Assembly (NCBI RefSeq): GCF_006540005.1
Contig: NZ_BJOC01000013.1
Location: 62,001 to 126,000, forward strand
Source: Halomonas halmophila
GTDB lineage: Bacteria > Pseudomonadota > Gammaproteobacteria > Pseudomonadales > Halomonadaceae
Direction of reading: 5' to 3'
Length of the DNA stretch: 64,000 nt
This document shows positions 52,090 through 59,788 of the stretch, in pieces. Numbering within the stretch: position 1 is the first letter of the stretch; every line of letters starts with the position of its first letter. The translations under genes and the position numbers were made by a program. Under the pieces are notes generated by a model that saw only the letters and a list, made by a program, of their open reading frames with translations, did not search any database and was not told the origin of the DNA.

Positions 52090-53890
52090 GCTCCTCCCGT
52101 CGCAGCTCTTCACTGTATTTCAGGTAGGCGCGGGCAATGCTCGACTCGTATACCACCCCGAGGAAGGCATCGCCCGCCTTGTCATCCACGACCGCGATGG
52201 CCTCGCCGGTCACATCCTGAACATGGTGCATGGCATCCCAGACCGACGCCTCGGGGCTGAGTACCGGTCGCGGGGTGCGCTGACAGCTCCTGACCCGGCG
52301 GTGGCCCTGTCCCTTGCCGCGCATGACCTCGAGATCGGCCAGGGTGACGCTGCCGCGATAGCGTTGCCTGTCATCCACCAGGTAGGCCTCGCCATGCCCG
52401 CCTTCGCCGACTCGGGTGACCGCTTCCTGCACGCTGTCGTTCGGATTCAGGATCACGCATTCCTGGCTGACCAGGCTCTTGAGACGGGCATTCTGCAACA
52501 GGGCCCGGCCGCGCCCAGCAGATAGGTCCAGCCCGCGTCGGGCGAGTTGAATGTCGAACAGCGAGCGACCGAAGAGTTGAGCCGCGATGGGGCTTGCCAG
52601 GGTGACGCTGGCCAGGGCCGCCGTGGTCAGCACATAGCTGCCGGTGAGTTCGAAGACGATCAGCAGGGTGGTCAAGGGCGCGCCGATCACCGGTGCGGTT
52701 ACCGCCACCATGCCGCAGACCGCATAGAAAATGAAGGTCTCGCCGGCCATGCCCAGCTGGGTGACCAGGGTTCCGCAGAGGGCGCCGAACAGGGTGCCGA
52801 TCACCAGTGCCGGGCTGAATACGCCGCCGCCGAATCCCATGCCGATGCACATGGCGGTGGCCGCCAGCTTGAGCACCAGCACGATGACCAGGTCGAGGCT
52901 GCTGAAGGCGCCCTGAATGGTGGCGAAGCGCAGGGTTTCCTGTCCCATGCCGAGGATATCCGGCACCCAGAGCGCGACGAGCCCCAGAGCTGCCCCGGCG
53001 ATCGCCGGGCGCAGCGAGGGCACCACAGGCAGTTTCGCCGCCCAGCGGCCCACGGCCAGGATGGCATGCATGTAGCCGCCGGCCACCAGTGCCCCGAGGC
53101 CACCGATGACGATGAAGGCGGCGAACTCCCAGGGCCGCGGGACAGCGGTGTCGGTGACATGGAAGAGGGCCCCCTGGGAGAGCACGTTGGTGGCAATCAC
53201 ATGGCCGACGATGGCGGCAGCGGCGACCGGCGCGAAAGCGCGCAGCGCGTAGTGACGCAGCACCACCTCATGGGCAAAGACGATGCCGGCCAGGGGCGCG
53301 TGGAAGGCCGTGGCAATGGCGGCTGCGACACCGCAGGCAATGGTGACATTGTCGTCGGAGCGTCCCATGCGCAGCAGCCTGGCGGCCAGCGACCCGAGGC
53401 TGGCGCCCATGTGCACCAGGGGGCCGTATTGCCCCACCGAGGCACCGGAGCCCAGCGAGACCAGCCCCGACAGCGCCGACAGCAGGCCGGCTCGCGGCGG
53501 CAGACGACCGCGCCGAGTCTGTACCGCGGCAATCAGGTCGGCCGGCGTGTGGGGGCGGCGTTCGCGAATGACGCGATGCAGCTGTCCCACCACCAGGCCG
53601 CCCAGGGCCGGCACGGCGACCGTGGCAAGGGCCAGCGCCTCGGGATGGGCGAACATCATGCGGCCGCGGGGGGAGATCAGCAGCAGGTCATTGAGCCAGA
53701 TAACCGCACTGACAAAGCCCACCGCGGCCAGCGCCGCCAGGCCACCGATAACGGCGCCCAGCAACACCAGCCCCAGAAAACGCAGCATGCCCCGGGCACC
53801 ATTGGGGGAGTGTGCGTCGGAGGCGGGAGAGCTGTAGGGGATATCCTGTCCGGTTGTCGTTGAGGTCGGCTGATCCTTGTCGGCTGCCAC
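52076..53890 (-). CDS. CLC-family chloride channel with CBS domains, lacking both key glutamates
   Basis: A 604-residue CLC protein: about 435 residues of membrane core, then two CBS motifs (from about 465 and 540). Family motifs are HAPLAGIVFAHEV and GFGGGVFSPALVIGT (the GxFxP filter). The position of the gating glutamate (GREGP in E. coli ClcA) reads GQYGP with Tyr at 155, and the internal proton glutamate position (FIIEE) reads FAHEV with Val at 209. This suggests a passive anion channel rather than a proton exchanger. The start is GTG at 53890. It overlaps the binding-protein gene by 14 bases. Confidence 0.88.
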   Translation of the reverse strand: MAADKDQPTSTTTGQDIPYSSPASDAHSPNGARGMLRFLGLVLLGAVIGGLAALAAVGFVSAVIWLNDLLLISPRGRMMFAHPEALALATVAVPALGGLVVGQLHRVIRERRPHTPADLIAAVQTRRGRLPPRAGLLSALSGLVSLGSGASVGQYGPLVHMGASLGSLAARLLRMGRSDDNVTIACGVAAAIATAFHAPLAGIVFAHEVVLRHYALRAFAPVAAAAIVGHVIATNVLSQGALFHVTDTAVPRPWEFAAFIVIGGLGALVAGGYMHAILAVGRWAAKLPVVPSLRPAIAGAALGLVALWVPDILGMGQETLRFATIQGAFSSLDLVIVLVLKLAATAMCIGMGFGGGVFSPALVIGTLFGALCGTLVTQLGMAGETFIFYAVCGMVAVTAPVIGAPLTTLLIVFELTGSYVLTTAALASVTLASPIAAQLFGRSLFDIQLARRGLDLSAGRGRALLQNARLKSLVSQECVILNPNDSVQEAVTRVGEGGHGEAYLVDDRQRYRGSVTLADLEVMRGKGQGHRRVRSCQRTPRPVLSPEASVWDAMHHVQDVTGEAIAVVDDKAGDAFLGVVYESSIARAYLKYSEELRREEHGTG

Positions 53891-54140
53891 TAGGCGTCAT
53901 CCCTGATCGTACGCGGTCGATGCGTCCCGGCTGGCGTGCGTCACTTCACGAACCGGGATACCTCTCTCATGTGTAGGGGGAAAGTGCGGCCGGAGCAAGT
54001 CGCGCACGGCGCTCCTCGAGCCTGAGAAGACAGCCGCGCGGCGTTCCGGTAACCCCCTCACAAGGCCGGCATGGCGGGAATGGTAGCGACGCTTGACGCA
54101 CCACGCCAAGGCGTTGAAACAGGGTGAGCCGGGGCATGAC

Positions 54141-55535
54141 CTACATGGTGTGCCAGGTATCGCTGGGCGGTGTTGCCAGCGTCTCGGCAATGAGGTCCAG
54201 GCCACGTGTCAGGCTCTCACGACTGGCCGGTGGACCCAGGCACAGGCGCAGCGCCTGGGGGGCCGGTTCGCTGCCCGTGCAGAAGGGCTCCGGCGTCGAG
54301 ACGCGCACCCCGCGTTCCGCCAGCATGGCCTGGATCCGGCCGCTGCGTTGCCCGGCCGGCAGCGGCAGCCAGACCAGTGACGAACCCCGGCGGCATTGTG
54401 GAGCCTGCGCCGCCAGCCGCTCGAGTGCCAGCTGCCGGCGCTCGGCCAGCTCGTCGACTTGCCATCGCAGCAGGGACTGGCTGGCCGGATCTTCCACCCA
54501 CTGGCAGCTCGCTTCCGCCATCAGGGGCGGCACCATCCAGCTTTGGGAGCGCAGGGCCGCGCAGAGGCGTTCCTGCAATGCTTGCGGTACGCTGAGCGTG
54601 CCGATGCGCAGTCCGCCGGCCAGCACCTTGGAGGTGCTGAAGATGTGCAGGGTGCGCTCGGGCGCCAGGTTTACCAGGGGCGTCCCGCGCTCGCTTTCGG
54701 GCAGGTACTGGACGGCATCCTCGACGAGCCAGAAATCGTGCTCGCGGGCCAGCTCGACCAGGCGCCGGCGGCGCTCCTCGGACAGTTGCGCCCCGGTGGG
54801 ATTGTTGAGGTCCGGCATGCAGTAGAGCAGCCGCGGTGGCTGCCGCTCGCACAAGCGGGCGAGTGCCTCGATGTCCATGCCATCGGCATCCATGGGGATG
54901 GCCAGTTGTCGTAAATGCGCCTGCTGGGCGGCGCAGACGAACCCCGGATAGGTGAGGGCCTCGGCGGCCACCAATTCGCCGGGTTGTACCAGGGTGCGCA
55001 GGGCCAGATGAATGCCGTGCTGGCCACCCTGGGTGATCAACAGCCGCTGCGGGTCCGCGGGCAGACCGAGGCGCCCCTGCCAAGCCGCCATCCTGGCCCG
55101 CTGAGAGGCATTGCCGGCTTCGTGCTGGTATTCGGTGGCCGCCTGTATCGCCTCGGGGCAGGCGGTGATCCGCTCCAGGGCATGCTGCAACCCCTGGGCT
55201 CGCAGTGGATGAGGCGGCGGAAAGCTCATGCTCATGTCGATGACGCCCTCATCCACCGATCGGGTAGCACGAAACGAAGTCCTGGCGTCATGCCGCGGTG
55301 GGCAGACATAGGTGCCGCTGCCGACACGGGACTCGACCCAGCCCTGGTGTTGAGCCTCGGCATAGGCGCGGGTGACGGTACCGATGGTCACGCCGAGCTG
55401 GTCGGCCAGGCGACGTTGCGGGGGCAGGCGTTCACCGGGTGCCAGCTCGCCACAAGTGATGGCCTCGGCCATGGCCTCGGCGATGCGCCGATAGCGTGGC
55501 CCCTTGTCGCCGAGTCGGGGTGTCCAGATTGTCAT
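54141..55535 (-). CDS. MocR-type GntR/aminotransferase regulator
   Basis: A 464-residue fusion. A GntR winged helix (about residues 10-80; RIAEAMAEAITCGELAPGERLPPQRRLADQLGVTIGTVTRAYAEA) is joined to a class I aminotransferase fold (about 105-455) with the PLP lysine in FSTSKVLAGGLRIG. Members such as PdxR and GabR use PLP adducts as signals. Divergent from a LysE-type exporter, which is the probable target. The ATG at 55535 begins MTIWTPRLGDKGPRYRRIAEA; sequence upstream is not homologous. Confidence 0.9.
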   Translation of the reverse strand: MTIWTPRLGDKGPRYRRIAEAMAEAITCGELAPGERLPPQRRLADQLGVTIGTVTRAYAEAQHQGWVESRVGSGTYVCPPRHDARTSFRATRSVDEGVIDMSMSFPPPHPLRAQGLQHALERITACPEAIQAATEYQHEAGNASQRARMAAWQGRLGLPADPQRLLITQGGQHGIHLALRTLVQPGELVAAEALTYPGFVCAAQQAHLRQLAIPMDADGMDIEALARLCERQPPRLLYCMPDLNNPTGAQLSEERRRRLVELAREHDFWLVEDAVQYLPESERGTPLVNLAPERTLHIFSTSKVLAGGLRIGTLSVPQALQERLCAALRSQSWMVPPLMAEASCQWVEDPASQSLLRWQVDELAERRQLALERLAAQAPQCRRGSSLVWLPLPAGQRSGRIQAMLAERGVRVSTPEPFCTGSEPAPQALRLCLGPPASRESLTRGLDLIAETLATPPSDTWHTM

Positions 55536-55615
55536 GGTGACAATAAAACCTTTGACGCCAATTTTGTACTCATTATGCTCAAGGATACGGCTAGTGCAAT
55601 CGCATTTCTCCAATA

Positions 55616-55629
55616 TTGTATGGGTACAA
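55616..55629. promoter_or_regulatory. Candidate operator between mocR-type and lysE-type genes
   Basis: TTGTA at 55616-55620 and TACAA at 55625-55629 form a perfect inverted repeat with a 4-base spacer, immediately before the exporter start at 55634. A further TTTTGTAC at 55562-55569 points the same way. The A/T-rich intergenic sequence is consistent with divergent promoters. Confidence 0.5.
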
Positions 55630-55633
55630 TTTT

Positions 55634-56233
55634 ATGAGCTCGCTGGCATACCTGGGGCCCGTGACCCTGTTCATGATCTCTATGAGTATCACCCCCGGCC
55701 CTAACAATGTGATGTTGACTGCCTCGGGGGCCAATTACGGCTTACGGCGGACCCTACCGCACATGCTGGGCATACTGGGAGGGTGCTTCGTGCTCTTTGC
55801 GGCGATTGCCCTGGGACTGGGTATCATCTTCGAACGCTATCCGCTGGTGCAGACGTCGCTGCAGGTGGTCGGCAGCCTCTATCTGCTGTACCTGGCCTGG
55901 AAGATCGCCACCGCGCCGCCACCCGAGTTCGGCGATGCCGAGGGGCGTCCTCTCGACTTCTGGCAGGCGGCGGCCTTTCAATTCGCCAACCCCAAGGCCT
56001 GGGTGATGGGGCTGACGCTGATGGCGAGTTTCCTGCCGGAAGGGGGGAATACCGTCGTCAATGCCTTTCTGCTGGCCGGCTTCGCCGAACTGGTGGCGCT
56101 GCCCTGCATATCCCTGTGGGCCGGCTTCGGCATGGCCATCGGCCGCTGGCTCAAGGGGCCGCGCTCATGGCGCGTCTTCAACGGCACCATGGGCGCGCTC
56201 ACCGCGGCCTGCGTGTTCTTCATCCTCGGTTGA
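55634..56233 (+). CDS. LysE/RhtB-family amino acid exporter
   Basis: A 199-residue membrane protein with six helices. The start MISMSITPGPNNVMLTASGANYGLRRTLPHMLGILGG is the LysE/RhtB signature, and FQFANPKAWVMGLTLMASFLP is the second conserved block. Substrates in the family are amino acids and derivatives; specificity cannot be told. ATG at 55634 is preferred to the in-frame ATG at 55616 because the latter lies in the putative operator. Its 3' end overlaps ridA convergently by 14 bases. Confidence 0.9.
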   Translation: MSSLAYLGPVTLFMISMSITPGPNNVMLTASGANYGLRRTLPHMLGILGGCFVLFAAIALGLGIIFERYPLVQTSLQVVGSLYLLYLAWKIATAPPPEFGDAEGRPLDFWQAAAFQFANPKAWVMGLTLMASFLPEGGNTVVNAFLLAGFAELVALPCISLWAGFGMAIGRWLKGPRSWRVFNGTMGALTAACVFFILG

Positions 56234-56633
56234 CGGCCAGGTCGTCATTGTCCGAACGGCGCGCCACCAGCGTGATTTCGACATTGGCGTCGTCCAGCAG
56301 GGCGGGTGACTGGGTGCAAGTGCGGGCTGGGTAATATGGCGCTTCGAAAAACTCGGCATAAGCCGCGTCCATGTCATGGATCTTCTCGAGATCGGTGAGA
56401 TGCAGATCGGCCCGCACGATATCGGCCAACCGACAGCCCACCGAGTCGAACAAGTGCTCGACTCGCCGCATGATCCAGCGAGTTTCCTCACCGACATCAC
56501 CGAGCACTGCTTCGCTGCCCTGGATGTCCGCGGCCGTCAGCCCCGAGAGGTAGACGTAGCGGTCATCCAGTACCATATGGCTGCCGGGAAAGGTGGGCGT
56601 CGGCATGGTGGCATCGTTATGGAAAGTCGGCAT
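56220..56633 (-). CDS. RidA-family (YjgF) protein
   Basis: A 137-residue protein of the RidA/YER057c superfamily, which hydrolyses reactive enamine/imine intermediates. VYLSGLTAADIQGSEAVLGDVGEETRWIMRRVEHLF and the C-terminal YYPARTCTQSPALLDDANVEITLVA with the conserved Arg are present. The ATG at 56633 has GGAG upstream; the frame extends to 56897 without homology. The neighbouring MocR and LysE genes suggest a role in amino acid or PLP metabolite damage control, an inference from context. Confidence 0.88.
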   Translation of the reverse strand: MPTFHNDATMPTPTFPGSHMVLDDRYVYLSGLTAADIQGSEAVLGDVGEETRWIMRRVEHLFDSVGCRLADIVRADLHLTDLEKIHDMDAAYAEFFEAPYYPARTCTQSPALLDDANVEITLVARRSDNDDLAVNRG

Positions 56634-56858
56634 TGTCGCTCCTGCTTCCATTGAATGGCCTTCCACTTCAATGCGACAGGGCAGCGTACGGTGATGTTCC
56701 TGCCCATCTGGATCTGCCTGACAACCTGAAGCTCCGCTCTCTGGCCCGGGCTCCCCACTGGCGAGTGTTGGCGATAACAGGGATACTGGGGCGCTTCGCC
56801 GAGCCGGCTTGCGTCGGACATCGGCATTGCCACGCCTCGCTGACAGGAATACTCCGCC

Positions 56859-57341
56859 ATGGATCCAGGCTTGCCTCTCGTCCGTATCGATGCCCATTCA
56901 CCTCATGTCGCCACCCTGGCCGGCTGGACCCATGCCGCATGGGGCCACCTGAACCCCGGTCGTGATCTCGCTGCCACCGTCGAGCAGTTGCGCGCCGACT
57001 GTGGCCCGGCCGGCGTGCCCTCGGTATTCGCCGTCATGTGCGGTGAGCTGCCGGTGGGCATGGCCAGCCTGGTCGTCGACGACATGAGTGATCGGCGCGA
57101 CCTGACGCCCTGGCTGGCCTCGGTCTATGTATTGCCCGAGTGGCGCGGCCATGGCATCGCCTCGCGGCTGGTGCGCCGCGTCGAAGAGGAGGCCGAGGCC
57201 CACGGCGTCGGGCGCTTCTACCTCTATACGCCGGATCAACAGGCGCTCTACCGGCGGCTTGGCTGGCAGGACGTCGAGGAACGTGAGTACCGTGGCGAGG
57301 TAGTGACCATCATGCAGCGCGATCTGCAGCCCCGGAACTGA
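56859..57341 (+). CDS. GNAT-family N-acetyltransferase
   Basis: A 160-residue acetyltransferase. Acetyl-CoA motif A is YVLPEWRGHGIASRLVRRVEEEA (core RGHGIA). A following FYLYTPDQQALYRRLGWQDVEEREYRG completes the fold with the conserved Tyr. The substrate is unknown. It is divergent from ridA. Confidence 0.88.
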   Translation: MDPGLPLVRIDAHSPHVATLAGWTHAAWGHLNPGRDLAATVEQLRADCGPAGVPSVFAVMCGELPVGMASLVVDDMSDRRDLTPWLASVYVLPEWRGHGIASRLVRRVEEEAEAHGVGRFYLYTPDQQALYRRLGWQDVEEREYRGEVVTIMQRDLQPRN

Positions 57342-57436
57342 TCGATGCATTGGTGGGCATTGCGTCGTGTCGACGTGGTGGTCCGCCATCAAGCGAATTC
57401 AGGTGTCCGGGTCTGGTGATCCCGGGAGGATTTGGC

Positions 57437-57670
57437 ATGTCCCGTCTTGTTGTGTTGCCCACCAGTCGCGCCGGCTGGGCGCTGCTGATTGCCTTCATCG
57501 CCGTGGTGGCGGCCGGCATCTGGCCGGTCATCGGCTGGGTGAATCGCAACATTCTGGTGTTCGGCTTGCCATTGTTAGTGGTGTGGAGCTATGTGGTGAT
57601 CTTCGCCTGTTTCGCCGTCATGCTGATCGCCAATCGTGTCCTCGAGAGCAAGGAGGACCACCATGACTAG
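57437..57670 (+). CDS. DUF3311-like two-helix membrane protein, partner of the symporter
   Basis: A 76-residue protein with two hydrophobic segments (about residues 14-32 and 38-64), ending in a basic/acidic tail. It overlaps the start of the sodium:solute symporter by eight bases. Small two-helix proteins of this type precede SSS-family symporters elsewhere (DUF3311, like YhdT before PanF), and I assign it to that class by size, topology and position. GGGAGGA precedes the ATG at 57437. Its function is not established. Confidence 0.75.
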   Translation: MSRLVVLPTSRAGWALLIAFIAVVAAGIWPVIGWVNRNILVFGLPLLVVWSYVVIFACFAVMLIANRVLESKEDHHD

Positions 57671-59180
57671 CCCCTGGCCGCTGCTCATCACCCTGGCCTA
57701 TGTCGCCATCGCCATGTTCATCGGCCTGCGTGCCCGGGGCGGGCGGCGCATGAACAGCCTCGAGGAGTGGGGCGTGGCCGGGCGCAGCATGGGCCCGGTA
57801 ACGCTCTACCTGCTGATCGCCGCCGGCAGCGTCAGCGCCTACACCTTCATGGGCGCGCCGGGCTGGGCCTACTCGAAAGGCGTGCCGGTATTCTATGTAG
57901 CCGTCTATCTCGCCTACCTGGCGCTGGTGGCCTGGTACGTAGGCCCCAAGGTGTGGCAGTTCGGCGAGCGCTTCGGCCATGTGACCCAGGCCAGCGCCAT
58001 CACCGATCGTTATCAGAGCCCCTTGCTCGGTGCGCTCGCCGCCCTGGTCATGTCGATCGGCTCGATCGCCTACGCCGTGCTGCAGACCATCGGCTCGGCC
58101 TACATCCTCAACGTGATGAGCGGTGGGGCGATTCCGGTATGGCTGGGCGTGGCGCTGGTGCTGGCCTGCATCGCTGTCTACCTGTTCGTCAGCGGCCAGC
58201 GGGCCATCGGCCGGACCAACGCCTTTCAGGGCGTGCTGATGCTGGTGGTGGCCTGGGCCGTGGGGCTCTGGGCGTTGCACGGCGCCACCGGCGGGCTCGA
58301 TGTCGGCGTGCTGTTCACGCGACTCCAGGCCGAGCATGGCGAGTTCCTGACCCTGCCCGGCGCCGGCGGTGACATGAGCTTCAGCTTCTGGACGACGTCC
58401 GTCATCGTCTCGATGTTCTCCTTCATGCCGCCGGTGTGGACCCAGTGGATGAGTGCCTCCTCGGCGCGCACTATTCGGCGCAGCGCCACTTGGCTGCCGA
58501 CCTACTACGTGGTGATCCTGCCGATGGTGGTGTTGGGCTTCATCGGCATCTTCGCGCTGCCCGACCTGGCCCGTGCCGACACCGTGGTGCTGGAGTACGC
58601 CATGCAGCACCTGCCGGTCGTGCTGGTCGGACTGCTCGGCGCCGGCACTCTGGCCGCCTCGATGTCGTCCAGTGAACCCTTCATCCACTCGGTGGCGCTC
58701 TCCTGGAGCAGAGACGTGCTGCAGCCGCTGCTCGGCTTCTCCGACGCCTTCACCGGAAAGCTGGCGCGCTGGATGACTCTGCCGCTGATGGCGCTGGTGA
58801 TCGCTCCGCTGGCCATCGCCGAGCCGGGCAGCCTGGTGATGATCCTGCTGGTCGGGCTGGGCTTCGCCACCCAGGTGATGCCAGCCTTCATCGGCATGTT
58901 CCTGTGGCCGCGGGCCTCAAAACTGGGGGTGCTGGCGGGCATCGTCGCAGGCTTCGTGGTGACCGTGGCCTTCACCACCCTGTGGAAGCACCCGTTGGGC
59001 ATCCACGCCGGTTTCTGGGGATTGATGCTCAACCTGCCGGTCTTCGTCATCGTCTCGCTGATGACCTCGCCAACCCAGGCCGAGGTCGTCGAACGCTTCT
59101 TCCGTATCGCGGCTCCGCATGGTCTGACGCGGCTCGGCGACGGAAACGTTCAGCGTCCCAGCGACTGTCTGCAGCAATAA
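57663..59180 (+). CDS. Sodium:solute symporter family protein
   Basis: A 505-residue SSS-family transporter with about 13 helices. GVAGRSMGPVTLYLLIAAGSVSAYTFMGAPGWAYSKG is the conserved N-terminal block, and QASAITDRYQSPLLGALAALVMSIGSIAYAVLQTIGSAYIL and PPVWTQWMSASSARTIRRSATW follow. Family substrates are monocarboxylates, pantothenate, proline or sugars; none can be fixed here. ATG at 57663 overlaps the small partner gene. A degraded copy of the 3' end of a related gene lies about 220 bases downstream. Confidence 0.88.
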   Translation: MTSPWPLLITLAYVAIAMFIGLRARGGRRMNSLEEWGVAGRSMGPVTLYLLIAAGSVSAYTFMGAPGWAYSKGVPVFYVAVYLAYLALVAWYVGPKVWQFGERFGHVTQASAITDRYQSPLLGALAALVMSIGSIAYAVLQTIGSAYILNVMSGGAIPVWLGVALVLACIAVYLFVSGQRAIGRTNAFQGVLMLVVAWAVGLWALHGATGGLDVGVLFTRLQAEHGEFLTLPGAGGDMSFSFWTTSVIVSMFSFMPPVWTQWMSASSARTIRRSATWLPTYYVVILPMVVLGFIGIFALPDLARADTVVLEYAMQHLPVVLVGLLGAGTLAASMSSSEPFIHSVALSWSRDVLQPLLGFSDAFTGKLARWMTLPLMALVIAPLAIAEPGSLVMILLVGLGFATQVMPAFIGMFLWPRASKLGVLAGIVAGFVVTVAFTTLWKHPLGIHAGFWGLMLNLPVFVIVSLMTSPTQAEVVERFFRIAAPHGLTRLGDGNVQRPSDCLQQ

Positions 59181-59196
59181 ATCATCGACTCCCACC

Positions 59197-59228
59197 GGGC
59201 GGGGCGCTCTGAACCCCGCCCATTCTCG
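59197..59228 (+). terminator. Terminator-like hairpin after the symporter
   Basis: GGGCGGGG at 59197-59204 pairs perfectly with CCCCGCCC at 59214-59221, followed by ATTCTCG, a weak T-tract. Confidence 0.5.
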
Positions 59229-59401
59229 CATGGCATCTGTAGAACCGGTGTCAGGTACTGGCGCGTCAAGACAGCGGTTGTTAATACCGGTAGGTCAGGT
59301 GGTCTAAGTATGTCTGGGTGGAGTTTCTTAACATACCGGGACGGTATTCAAGGCCCTGGAGCGTCATGTCGTGTCGCTTGTAAAAATTGATTAGTAGGAG
59401 C

Positions 59402-59500
59402 CGCCTTATCGTTTCGCTGCTTACGACACCAGCCGCTTCGGGCGTGCTCGAGCGTCTTTCCGCATTGCGGCACCCCATGGCTTGACGCGTCTGGGTAGTT
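59402..59500 (+). pseudogene. Relic of the 3' end of a second sodium:solute symporter
   Basis: Bases 59405-59455 translate as LIVSLLTTPAASGVLER, matching VIVSLMTSPTQAEVVER of the intact symporter (coded near 59048-59098). The nucleotide similarity continues through CCCATGGCTTGACGCG after a one-base deletion. Nothing of the upstream gene remains. The rest of the 600-base gap between symporter and diguanylate cyclase has no credible gene; a 120-codon antisense frame there lacks any family character. Confidence 0.7.
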
Positions 59501-59572
59501 CGCGGCGAGATTCTAGCGACGAGTTGTTGCATGTTCACAATAGTTAACGTAACTCCGCCCATGTCGAGTATG

Positions 59573-59602
59573 AGCGAGCCCTGCTGCGTCGGGGCTTTTT
59601 TA
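59573..59602 (+). terminator. Rho-independent terminator downstream of the symporter relic
   Basis: AGCCC at 59577-59581 pairs with GGGCT at 59592-59596 and continues into six T. It probably served the lost symporter gene. Confidence 0.65.
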
Positions 59603-59788
59603 TTGAGTCGGATCATCCTTTTACGCCGCTTCCAGCCCCACATCAGTGTGAAATGATAGCCCTCGACTGAAGTCCGTCATCCTGAGCGGTTGAGCCCTTG
59701 AGCTGATACATTAGGGTTAAAGATACTCGTTCACTGAAGATTAGGATGGTGATTCAGGGTAGCCACTGAGGCCATGGAGTCGTGCCAC

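Noticed and set aside
59281-59643. 120-codon minus-strand frame between the symporter and the diguanylate cyclase
   Set aside because: It has no recognisable motif or ribosome site and runs antisense through the symporter relic and a terminator.
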